Of a DNA stretch of 64,000 bases, positions 55,067 to 64,000 are shown piece after piece (positions within the stretch are counted from its first letter, which is position 1; every line of letters begins with the position of its first letter). The stretch comes from Didymella arachidicola (taxonomy: Eukaryota > Ascomycota > Dothideomycetes > Pleosporales > Didymellaceae). Location of the stretch: positions 434,001 to 498,000 of the forward strand of contig CM049999.1 in NCBI GenBank assembly GCA_016630955.3, written 5' to 3'. The notes under the pieces were generated by a model, which saw only the letters and a list, made by a program, of their open reading frames with translations, had not been told where the DNA came from and did not search any database. A program made the translations under genes and the position numbers.

Positions 55067-57003
55067 ATGACGCAACGCGTAACAGGCCAGCGCTTTCGCC
55101 AGCGCAAGCTGTCTACAAAACAGAACATACCTGTAGTACGCGAACATGAGGTCGAAAAGCTTGATGATGACGAGGTGTCGCGCCATATTCCCAAGGTGGA
55201 GACTGGCGTTGAGAAGGGAGAGGAGATTGTAAGTCTTGCACTAGCCGGTTTTGGCTTTCACGATAGTCGTTGTCACGACAATACACCCACCTGCATGTGA
55301 AGCTCAGCATGGAGACGTCTCACAGCAACTTACCTCCATCATGTCTGAATGACTCTTACTGACCTTGGTGACAGGAACATCATTTGCAAGCCGTAATCTC
55401 TGCAGCGCAAGCTGCAGCGCAGGGTGCTACCGGCGGTAAGATTGCTCAGCTGTACATCCCCACACCAGAAGCAACAAAAAGTCACCTGGTATACGATGAG
55501 TTGTACCCTAAGCGATTCACGCAGCCTGCGACGTACATCCGTTTCTCTTCTACCGTTGAAGATACTTCAGGATGTCCGTACAACATGACCAGTGATGATG
55601 CCGCATTCCTCAAGGCGTACAATCAAAAACGGACGAAAGGTCCGCATTGCTCCGAGGATGATTTTGAGGAGGTCATGAACTTCTTCGAGGAGACTGCTCA
55701 GACGAAACAGCCCTTCTCGGCAGTTGGCGATGCTCCAGTACTTCCGTACGAAGATTTGGAGTCTGACTTTGACGAGACGATCGGAGAGAGTGCGAGGAGG
55801 TTTACCAAGGACATTTACCCCCATTGGAGAAATCAGCGTCTGCTCAAAGGCAACAGGCCATTGCAACCATCGCTGAAGTTCGAGACCAACCTCGAGACTG
55901 ACGAGGCAGATCCGTATGTCTGCTTTAGACGCCGTGAAGTACGACAGGTTCGTAAGACCCGAGGCAGGGACGCGCAGGTGACCGAGAAGCTGAAGAAGCT
56001 TCGCAATGAGCTGGAACAAGCTCGACTTCTAATGGCTCAGGTGAAGCGACGGGAGGCTCTGATGAGGGACTCCCTCGCCAATGACAAGCAGATTTTCGAG
56101 CAGCGTCACGCTGTCAAGGAAATCAAGAGGCGACTGAACATCAAGATCGATGACGAAGAGCTCTTGATCACACAAAAGGTATGCTTACTCTTCAGCACAG
56201 AAGCTCAGATCATGACTGACATGTCCCAGCCTGCACCAAAGCCGAAGCCCAGACCCGATCTTGAGAGAGTCCGCCAAAACATCCCTGGCATGAAGCCTCA
56301 GGTCACCCGTGCCGATGGACGTCTTGTCGATAGTGACCTTGTGTACCTCGAGGAGCAGCAGGCGAAGAAGACGGAGGCCATCGACACTTTCATCGAAGAC
56401 AACCTCGTCAAGCATCAGAAATGGAATGTTGGCTGGGTGGATGCGACGTGGCGACCCATCACCCCACCGCTGGAGCAGACTGCGGCGAAGTCGGACTTCC
56501 GTACGGTTTTCACAGAATTGCAGCTGCCCACCCCTCCAGCCTCCGTTTCTGATGATGAGGGTGCTGATACCATGGCGGTAGTGCGTACAAATGCTCCAGA
56601 CACACCACGGCGAAACGCTCGGATTCGATTCGGTACGCCTCCAGATGACGTACCATTCCAAGACCAGTCTCGATATCGAAGACGTATCGGACGAGGTGGG
56701 CGTGTAATGATCGACCGACGTGGTGTCAAGCGCCAGAAGCTCGAAGACAGTCAGTTAGACGAGCGTATCGCGGACCGGTGGAAGTACTCCGGAGACAGTA
56801 GTGAAGATGAACAGACGTATTCTGTCGATTGGACCGACAATCTGCACATCAGGTATCGTATCATGATCGAGCGCCAGGGTGAGAAGCAGCATGCCCAGCA
56901 AGCGGCAGGCGCAACCCGGAAATCGATTGAGAACAACAACCGATCTGCATCTGGCCACCTTATGCCTCCAACATCGGCTCCTGGCCCCAGCGCTTCATCG
57001 TAA
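55067..57003 (+). CDS. EPL1: Enhancer of polycomb-like protein Epl1 (NuA4 subunit)
   Basis: Exons 55067-55228, 55375-56178 and 56230-57003 (introns 146 and 51 bp), 579 aa. The EPcA domain is well conserved: VRE...ETGVEKGEEIEHHLQAV across the first junction, IPTPEATKSHLVYDELYP, TYIRFSSTVEDTSGCPYNM, VMNFFEETAQTKQPF, IYPHWRNQRLLKGNRPLQP and the signature YVCFRRREVRQVRKTRGRD. Epl1 scaffolds the Piccolo module (Esa1, Yng2, Eaf6) of the NuA4 histone acetyltransferase. The second intron is 51 bp and stop-free, so an unspliced reading stays open; it is inferred from GTATGC...TGAC...CCCAG and from family spacing. The C-terminus is Ser/Pro/Ala-rich. Confidence 0.95.
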
Positions 57004-57406
57004 ACTTTCTCTTACAACAGCTTTTGACGACATGTGTTGCTTTGTGCCAGATATACCCTTTGATTCTTATTCGCGAACGAGGTGGTCCAGCTGGCAGAGC
57101 GGATGCACTAGAGATATGTACAACATTCTGCGGTTAGGGAGGCAAGGCTGGGAGGGCCAAAGACGGTATCTGGATAGTCGTTAGTGGACTCTCCAGTCGG
57201 TTTTGGATACGTGTGATACCTGCAATAACCGGGAGCACAGGGCACAGTCCCGAGTACATCTTGAGCAAAAAAAAGCAGAAAACTTACCAAACCATGATCC
57301 GGTTCGTCTTTTCGATTCCACTGTTACGTCGATTCGTTCACTGTCGCACGACAGTGACCCTGTGTGGAATCGTCAATCGGGTTTCGTTAACCATAAGACA
57401 AGCCTC
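57004..57406. other. Intergenic between convergent genes, no gene seen
   Basis: About 400 bp of 3' flanks of EPL1 (+) and the SET gene (-). The ORFs crossing it are antisense to the SET gene. Confidence 0.5.
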
Positions 57407-58958
57407 TCATGCTCGCTGCTTCTTCCCAGTGCCACCCATCTCTACATCTCCTTCTTCGTCGACCTCTCGTGGTCTCTTCGTCACAACGCCTTCTCTTGCA
57501 AGTCTCTCTGCCAAAGCTTCTTCCACCTGCTTGAGCAGCCTCTTTTCTCCAATTCTGACTGCCTTGGCCATGGCAAAGCGTCGCCCTTTTGGTCCAGATC
57601 TGGCAACGTTTGGTTCTCCCGAAAATTCGCGGATATCGTCACTGAGGCTCGTACTGTACTGTGCAAGTCGCGTCTGCAGAAGTCTATGCAAGAACTCGGC
57701 TCCTTTGCTGGTCATCTTTTCGGGTTTCGGTAGCTTCCCCTTCTTCATCAGCCGCTCGAACTCTTCATCCGGCAGCAGTAGCATCTCTACAAGCACAACA
57801 AGCTCCGGAGACAGGCTCTCTTGTAGCGTGAACGGGTTGCTAACTGTGATATCGTAGCCAGTGTCGATGATCCCTTGTTCATCAAGGTATTCGATGCGCG
57901 ACTCCGAGTAAATGCCGGCTGTTGTGGCGAGATCAGTCACCGTATCCATAGAAACCTCTGCGACATCGTACTGAGCGTAGTTGTCGGTGATGTAGCCATA
58001 GCGACGTAGCGAGTCAGAGCGGGGTAGCGGTCCGTAGTCGTTGAATACCTCTTCGCCAGCACGAATCGGCTTCAGCGCTTTCATGTCCAGGGAGCTGGCT
58101 TCGTAGAACAGGCGTGCGTTATTGCGGTCTCCATCGGCGTTCAGCATGTCTGCCAAAGGAACCATGCCCTTAGGCAAGGCCTCATCCTCGTCCTCGGACG
58201 CGTATCCCTCCTCGTCGACATCCTTCTTCAGCACCGACGGCTCGACGTCAAAAGCGTACGCCATGATCAATGAGCCCATACGGTGCATCAAAGCGAGGTT
58301 TCGCTCGTCACGCATCTCCTCTGCTCTTTGTGGCGCGCGCTCATCGCCTGCGAAGAAGATCGGTGCAAATTCTTTGATGACAGGGATGAGCTGTTCGAGA
58401 AACATCTCGTTCGCGCTCTCTTTCCCAATCTTGTTCAATACAGCGCTGGCCTGCAGCTCAGCGAGTTCGTCTTCAGCCCAGTACATGAGGGTGTCGAATT
58501 CAGAGGGCAGGACCGAAAAGTACGCGGCCCAGTTGGAAGCATCGCCGTTCAAATATTCGTAGAGCATGACAAGTATGAGAGACAGCCAAGGTCCCAGCAT
58601 TTCGAAGGTAGCGGCGGGGATTTCTTTGGACAGGATCGAATTCTCAACGCTGAGGATTGCTGACCGCGGAATGCGAAAGAGGAGTTCGTGCTCGGCGATG
58701 TCTTGTGTGGCGACTGATCCATATTAGTACTTGACTATGTGGAAGTATGTTGCGGACGTATGACATCGAAGGCCCGTAAGAAACCACTTGGTGTCTTGGG
58801 ACTGATCGCTTCGAAATGACAGAAAACAGCCACTTACCAACGCCTCTGCCGGCTTGCGCATGGCGCAAGTCTTCGAGTTTGACCTTTGGGCTGATCTCCG
58901 CTCCAGATTGTTGGAGCCATGTCAGAAAAGCCTGGCCTGCACCGTCGAAGTCTGCCAT
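57407..58958 (-). CDS. RKM4: SET-domain ribosomal-lysine methyltransferase (Rkm4/SETD6-like)
   Basis: Exons 58958-58838 and 58713-57407 (124-bp intron, ACTAAT branch site), 475 aa. The SET domain is split: the start GVGVV...DIAEHELLFRIPRSAIL spans the junction (split Val codon), then a long helical iSET insert, MVPLADMLNADGDRNNARLFYE, and the catalytic end IRAGEEVFNDYGPLPRSDSLRRYG (NDYG in the usual NHS/NxYG position). A Rubisco-substrate-binding-like helical C-terminus follows, and then a basic tail (TKRPREVDEEGDVEMGG, KKQRA). Yeast Rkm4 monomethylates ribosomal protein L42 (eL42). SETD6-type assignment is by overall pattern; a related Rkm family member cannot be excluded. Confidence 0.85.
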
Positions 58959-59497
58959 TGTCGAAAAGGTGGTGAGCGCTTCGTGGCAGTGGAGGTTGGA
59001 AACGTGATGGATCGTTAGCGGCGGACCTTAAAGCAGGGCGAACCGAGCGAGGTCCTCATTATTGGCCGACCTGCCGGCCGCATGTCTCCGCGTTCACGAC
59101 TGTGACTTATTGCCAGCTTGGAAGTCACATTTCAACTTGAAAAGGGCGATAGATGTAGTTTCCAGCTCCAAGGAAAGGGGAACTGGCAGCAGTGTCAGCT
59201 CGAAGTCTGTGTGACCAAGCTCAGACCTCGGGGCCTTCAAGTGACGTTGGTGTAACAAGGGTGACCCTAACCTGTGAACGTGCGCAATCTTATACGTTCA
59301 CGTACACTCAATTTATAAAGCATATTTGACGGATGAAAGTGCGAAATTTGTGGCTGGTGGACATTGCGTACTTCGGTGATGCTAACCTTGCTCTCAGCCT
59401 TACGAACGAGTCCAGTCTTGGCAACGTTTGCTAGACCCCGCCATGTGTGAACCTTGAGCACGTTTGAAAGTTTCACCGCAATACTCACATAGACACA
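58959..59497. promoter_or_regulatory. Divergent region, RKM4-like / KAE1
   Basis: About 540 bp between divergent ATGs holding both promoters. Nothing else recognised. Confidence 0.5.
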
Positions 59498-60611
59498 ATG
59501 ATCGCCATAGGGTTAGAAGGAAGCGCGAACAAGATAGGGATTGGCGTGATCCACCATTCGGCGCCGAACAAAGCTCCTATTATCCTCTCTAATCTTCGAC
59601 ATACATACATTTCCCCGCCCGGCGAAGGCTTCCTGCCAAAAGACACAGCATTGCACCACCGAGCATGGGTTGTCCGGTTGATCAAGCAGGCCGTACAGCA
59701 GGCTGGTGTCAAGATTGAGGATATCGACTGCATATGCTATACCAAAGGACCCGGCATGGGTGCGCCACTGCAGAGCGTTGCGCTCGCAGCGCGCACCATC
59801 AGTCTCTTATGGAACAAGCCTATGGTCGGCGTGAATCACTGCGTTGGCCGTCAGTAGTTCCAAACAAAGTGTCGCGGTCGTTTCGGTTGACAAGTTGATA
59901 GACATCGAAATGGGCCGTTCAATAACACGCGCCGACAATCCTGTTGTTCTCTACGTCTCTGGCGGTAACACGCAAGTCATTGCCTACTCTGCGAACCGGT
60001 ATCGAATCTTTGGCGAGACCCTCGACATTGCGATAGGCAACTGTATCGATCGATTTGCACGAACGCTCATGATACCGAACAATCCCTTCCCTGGATACAA
60101 CGTTGAGCAGCTGGCGAAAAAGGGCAAGAACCTTGTTGACCTACCATATGGTGTGAAGGGCATGGACGCAAGTTTCTCGGGCATATTGGCAGCGGCAGAT
60201 CTCCTGGCGCGAGGGTTGGATGAATCACTGCCTGACGAGAAGAGGCTCAAAACTGAAGATGGGCAGCTGGTGACAAGAGAAGACATGTGCTTCTCGCTCC
60301 AAGAGACGATATTCGCCATGTTGGTTGAGATAACCGAGCGCGCCATGGCACACGTTGGCTCGCAGCAAGTGCTGGTCGTTGGAGGTGTTGGGTCTAACGA
60401 GCGCTTGCAACAAATGATGGGAATGATGGCAAGAGATCGAGGCGGCAGCGTCTTTGCTACGGATGAAAGATTTTGCATCGACAACGGCATCATGATCGCA
60501 CATGCTGGACTGCTGGAGTTTTCAACAGGAATCATCACAGGTTTGGAGGATACGACCTGCACGCAGAGGTTCAGGACCGACGAGGTGTACGTTGGGTGGA
60601 GGAATGACTGA
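59498..60611 (+). CDS. KAE1: tRNA threonylcarbamoyladenosine synthase subunit Kae1
   Basis: Exons 59498-59849 and 59902-60611 (52-bp intron), 353 aa. ASKHA-fold protein of the KEOPS/EKC complex, which makes t6A37 in ANN-decoding tRNAs. Motifs: IAIGLEGSANKIGIG, YTKGPGMGAPL, the metal-binding NHCVGHIEMGR (the second His is rebuilt exactly across the intron, C/AC), VLYVSGGNTQVIAY, GNCIDRFAR, and CIDNGIMIAHAGLLEF with the last ligand Asp. Length and lack of a presequence mark the cytosolic/nuclear Kae1 rather than mitochondrial Qri7. One of its substrates, tRNA-Asn(GUU), is encoded 5.4 kb upstream; this is probably a coincidence. Confidence 0.95.
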
Positions 60612-61604
60612 GCGACCAGCAAGGGACTTCATTCTGCTTCAAAAGATACCCCCTTAAGACGACAAATCTTCGATCGCATTCATGACTTGTCTTAACAACT
60701 TTCCGGTGTCCTTCATTGCCGATGCGGTCTTCAGCGCTCGCCTTGAAGTTCGCGCGGCACAACAGCGGGTGAGGGCACGTTTCAAGTGACGGACTTCGGG
60801 CATATTCACAATAGACGACCTTGCCCGAATCTCGCACCGAAAGAGGCTGAATCTGTGAACATGATTCTTGGTGAGGCGTTCACTCATCTCCCGGAGCTAG
60901 CGTCGGGGAATGCTTTGGCAGGCTCGCTTAGTACCCCTGCATGGAGTCGCAGCAGCTTCCTCCTGGCCCCAGCCTGCATCACGGAACCCGAATAGAGTCT
61001 TTGAGAACTGTGGCTTTCAAGCCGACGCTTTTCGCCAGTACCGCCAGCACCTGTCCCTCAGGACAAGCAAAGAACTGGGCTGCCTTGTCAAGCAGCTACG
61101 CTACGGGCTGCGGCAGCGAACCCGGCTTGGGGTTTGAGCTGTGATGAGGCCAGCATTCGGAGCGAGGCATCATCAGTCAAGTTATTCCGGCACACTAACT
61201 ATCGCAAGAGTCAGAAACTTGGCCCTTTGCTAAAGTGCATGCCACCCCATGACCATAGCTGTGCAGCCTGTTCGATAAGCACATCTCGATCCCAAGATCT
61301 CAAATGTATCCAATCAACGCACGATCAACTATTACCGTAAGCTGCCTAGACTCTCTGCTATTCATGGGTTTGGTCAGGAAAAGTTCAAGACTCCGGTTTC
61401 ACGTATCTTGTAACGGGCCACCACTATACACTGCCGGCGGGCTCTGGACTAAACTCACAAGTCCGATATTTGTACTTCGAACTCGCTTGCGATGATGCCT
61501 AGACAGATCAAGCCATTTCAATCCTTTATTCATCGAAAAAGCCGCGCTGCTTCAGTAATTAGCACAGTCCACACTTGACAGGGCAAGCGTGTCGAAGGAG
61601 CACA
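60612..61604. other. Intergenic, no supported gene
   Basis: About 990 bp. A minus-strand 77-codon ORF at about 60654-60887 (ending LLRQVMNAIEDLSS) is helical-looking but unrecognised, and I do not annotate it. Confidence 0.4.
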
Positions 61605-63447
61605 ATGGACGCCGACAGGAGACTCACTAAAGCCTTGGAAGCGGCTAGCGATGCACTGCAGCATCTGTCAATGTCGCCCGACTTTTCATGCCTCGACTGC
61701 AATCACATCGACCGATTGGTAGGAAGAGTCGTTGATCTACCAACAGAGGGGAATCAGAGAAACAGCAGGCGCAATCTCCTCGTCATCAGACAGTGGATGA
61801 TCACAGAAGGACCGGGCGTCGTACTTCTGGAAGTTCTTGGACAGCTGTATTGGCGACTGGGAGAGCTCAACAGCAAGCAATTCGAGAAGTTCAAAGCGAC
61901 ACTCCAGCAGCAACAGCCGTACTTATCGCTCATTCAGGATACAGCCGCCGTCACTCTGGTCTTGCAGAGGCTGCAGCACATCCAGAGATTGAAGGCGGAG
62001 GCGTGTCAGGACTTTCTATGTGAACTGTCTGACTTGACAGGAATGAAAGGTGGGAGAACCTGCCCTCAGCAAAGATACATACACTGACCATACAGTCGAC
62101 TCTCCGATGGCCAATGCCGATGTTTCGAGATCAACATCGGGATCACGATCGAGCAGTCCATTCACTCCAGGCTCTACCCAGTCTTTTGACAGCACTTCGT
62201 CACAAGAAACCGACTTTACGAGCCTGATCAAGTACGTGCCATCACCAAGTGCGTGGTCAGGCGATATTGAACAGCTCCTCATCGACTTTTACATCAATGG
62301 GATATGTCTAGGACGCACGGTAGCCACGCAGTTGAACGGCTACGTATCTCTGCTTCAGGTCGCAAACACCTGCTTGAGCACACGATGTGCTCTCCTCAGT
62401 CTGTCCGCATCGTACATGTCCGAGCATGTTCCTTCTCAGAAAGCTTTCTATCATCATACTGAGTTGTATTATTCAACACATGCTGTCCAGGCTCTCGCAA
62501 CGCAAATTGCCAACCGCGAGAATTATGACGGTGCCCTCGCAACGAGTATGCTGCTTATGCATCAAGGAGCTCTCAATAACTCTCCAGACTCGTCTTTGTG
62601 CTGGTCTTGCCACGCGAAGGTATTCGACATCGTCCCTGATGACATGATCGATCTCCAGTCAGACCCTGCGCTCTTCATGCGGGCCCAGCTTACACTCGCT
62701 CGCACGGCACAGACCTCAGACTTGCTGCGGTCTACTCACTTCCACTCAATTGAATCTCAATCTTGGCATGAGGGCATACGGCCGACTGATGCACAGAAGA
62801 TCTGCTCAATCATCGGAGTGTCACCGCAGCTACTTTCTATCATCTCGTCCATTACTTCTCTGGCGATCAGCGATCACAACAGCAACACACTTGTATATGC
62901 ACAAACCCAAGAAGGACAGCTCCAGAGTCTAAAGCAATGGACGACTGAGCCTAGAGGACCCGAGCATGACATACTGCTTGCGACAGCAGAAGCTTTCCGT
63001 TTAGCAGCGCTGGTCTACCTTCGCTGCCGCATTTTTGGGTAAGTTCCTCATCTCAAAAAAGCGCAACTTGAATGCTGACTAACACTTTCCAGCATGACGC
63101 GCTTCCATCCCTCCGTCACCGATCTGTCCGAGGCACTATGCACCGTCGTCCTCTCCCTTCCTGTCAAAGGCGCACTCTACACAGCCATCTACCCAACCTG
63201 GCCACTCTTCGTTGCCGCAGTCACTGTCAACTCGGACAAGCGAGATCATCTGTACCAGCGTGTTGTACCGATCCGCGAGGGCGACAAAAGCACGATACCA
63301 GCTGTACTCAAGCGCGTGAGCGGTTTGCGAACGTGGTTGGCACAGCAAGACCCAATGTGCCAGATGAAGGACGGCTGGTGGGATGAGATGCTGAGTCCGA
63401 GGAGCAGCACGAGTTTGTTAGGGCGCAACCTGCTGTGTCTGGGATGA
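61605..63447 (+). CDS. Fungal_trans_2-type regulator lacking a visible Zn2Cys6 cluster
   Basis: Exons 61605-62049, 62096-63038 and 63093-63447 (introns 46 and 54 bp), 580 aa. From about residue 180 it follows the fungal-specific transcription factor domain of the Uga3/ArgR2 type: IEQLLIDFYINGIC, RCALLSLSASYMSEHV, HHTELYYSTHAVQALA, ATSMLLMHQ, SSLCWSCHAKV, and a C-terminal VKGALYTAIYPTWPLFVA. In that family the DNA-binding domain is an N-terminal CX2CX6C cluster. Here the first 148 residues hold only one CLDC pair, are helical (LTKALEAASDALQHL, LLEVLGQLYWRLGELN, QRLQHIQRLKAEA) and join through a Ser/Thr-rich linker. It may act as a cofactor, or the true start may lie upstream. Confidence 0.8.
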
Positions 63448-63584
63448 GAGTAGTGAGAGAAATCGGCGTTGGGGACAAAAACATGGCTGGCGTTTCTTCT
63501 CATATTCTTCGTCACATTATTCCCTTTTAGAATGTATTTTGTCTGATACTATACATATACCCCATAGATCACCTAGTCTTCCTA

Positions 63585-63865
63585 TCATTCCGGCGTCTTG
63601 CGCGGACTGGGTTCCGCTGCGCATTTTGATGCGCATATCACGAACAGCGTTATGCTGCGAGATAGTAAGCCCCAAGCAATCATAATAATCTCTTCCAAAG
63701 ACAAGGACAGTCACTACCGCACACCATTGGCCGTGTTGTAGTCGATCAAGTGCTCTGAGCCAATGAGGATGCCGTCTGACCGTACGGCGTTCGTACCGTG
63801 CAACAACTCCGACCATACCAACATGTTGCACTGCTGCGCAAACCACATGTTTGGCAACGCAACGG
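63585..63865 (-). CDS. Possible 3' exons of a gene continuing past the right edge
   Basis: Tentative. The frame 63865-63718 (LPNMWFAQQCNMLVW, SDGILIGSEHLIDYN) has protein-like composition and an AG in front of it. A GTAGTG donor at 63717 and a CGCAG acceptor at 63656-63655 would join it to 63654-63585, giving a hydrophobic ITLFVICASKCAA and a stop. A further exon may lie between 63942 and the window end, before a GTACGC donor. Phases upstream do not join cleanly. No family recognised. Confidence 0.25.
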
Positions 63866-64000
63866 CTCAGTCTATACTCCCGCTCGCCGTCTCCATGCAG
63901 ATTCTGTTGGAAGACCGGCGGGAGCTTACACGGCGGCGTACCTGCGCCGTAGGTGGGCGGGGACAGTGGCGGCCGCAGTCAGCAAGCCTTGCGGGATGTG

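Noticed and set aside
54668..55186. 172-codon minus-strand ORF overlapping the EPL1 start
   Set aside because: No domain, composition unlike neighbours, and it overlaps the conserved Epl1 N-terminus.
1..64000. Search for mobile elements, CRISPR arrays, prophage or viral genes, and polyketide/NRPS clusters
   Set aside because: No transposase, reverse transcriptase, long terminal repeats, spaced direct repeats, capsid-type genes or megasynthase motifs were seen on either strand.

Overview
The window is nuclear DNA from a filamentous ascomycete (Pezizomycotina; gene content and gene style suggest Dothideomycetes/Pleosporales, but that is inference). The evidence is short introns, mostly 45-60 bp, with GT donors, CTAAC/CTGAC-type branch sites and AG acceptors, plus fungus-specific genes (Epl1, Get5, Hsf1, striatin, a PTH11-like membrane protein, a Fungal_trans_2 regulator, a feruloyl esterase). 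Genes alternate freely between strands and there are no operons. Exon junctions were placed by reading frames, splice signals and remembered family consensus. No alignment or RNA data were available.

Layout. 0-15 kb is mostly conserved housekeeping: an inositol polyphosphate 5-phosphatase (cut by the left edge), Dcp1, a stand-alone GARS (purD-type), a GDP-mannose transporter, a phosducin-like/TXNDC9 protein, acireductone dioxygenase, one hypothetical gene, histone H2A.Z and striatin. 16.7-19.1 kb encodes heat-shock factor Hsf1. 19.3-32.6 kb is more accessory: a disrupted K/E-rich locus, a Cys-rich single-pass membrane protein, a secreted feruloyl esterase-like enzyme, a beta-lactamase-type serine hydrolase, two large unrecognised proteins, a PTH11-like membrane protein and a cupin.

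33-40.5 kb returns to core genes: Hsp60, cofilin, a 26-bp minisatellite, Get5 and Nop2; the last two are divergent on one short promoter. 41-54 kb is gene-poor and mixed: a small GPI-anchored CFEM-like protein, a hybrid histidine kinase, an SDR, a C2H2 zinc-finger locus and the remains of an astacin-type metalloprotease. 54-63.5 kb holds an intron-containing tRNA-Asn, Epl1, a Rkm4-like SET methyltransferase, Kae1 and a Fungal_trans_2 protein without a visible zinc cluster. A weak gene fragment lies at the right edge.

Functional themes are proteostasis and stress (Hsf1, Hsp60, Get5, TXNDC9-like), chromatin (H2A.Z and Epl1; Epl1 belongs to NuA4, which acetylates H2A/H4), RNA and translation (Dcp1, Nop2, Kae1, Rkm4, tRNA-Asn) and signalling/morphogenesis (striatin, cofilin, histidine kinase). 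I found no mobile element, CRISPR array, virus or secondary-metabolite cluster, and no clear new multi-gene system. The observations most worth a second look are the decayed astacin gene with a mutated zinc/catalytic motif, the within-gene switch from C-rich to G-rich coding strands, the stand-alone GARS, the 26-bp minisatellite and the zinc-cluster-less Fungal_trans_2 protein.
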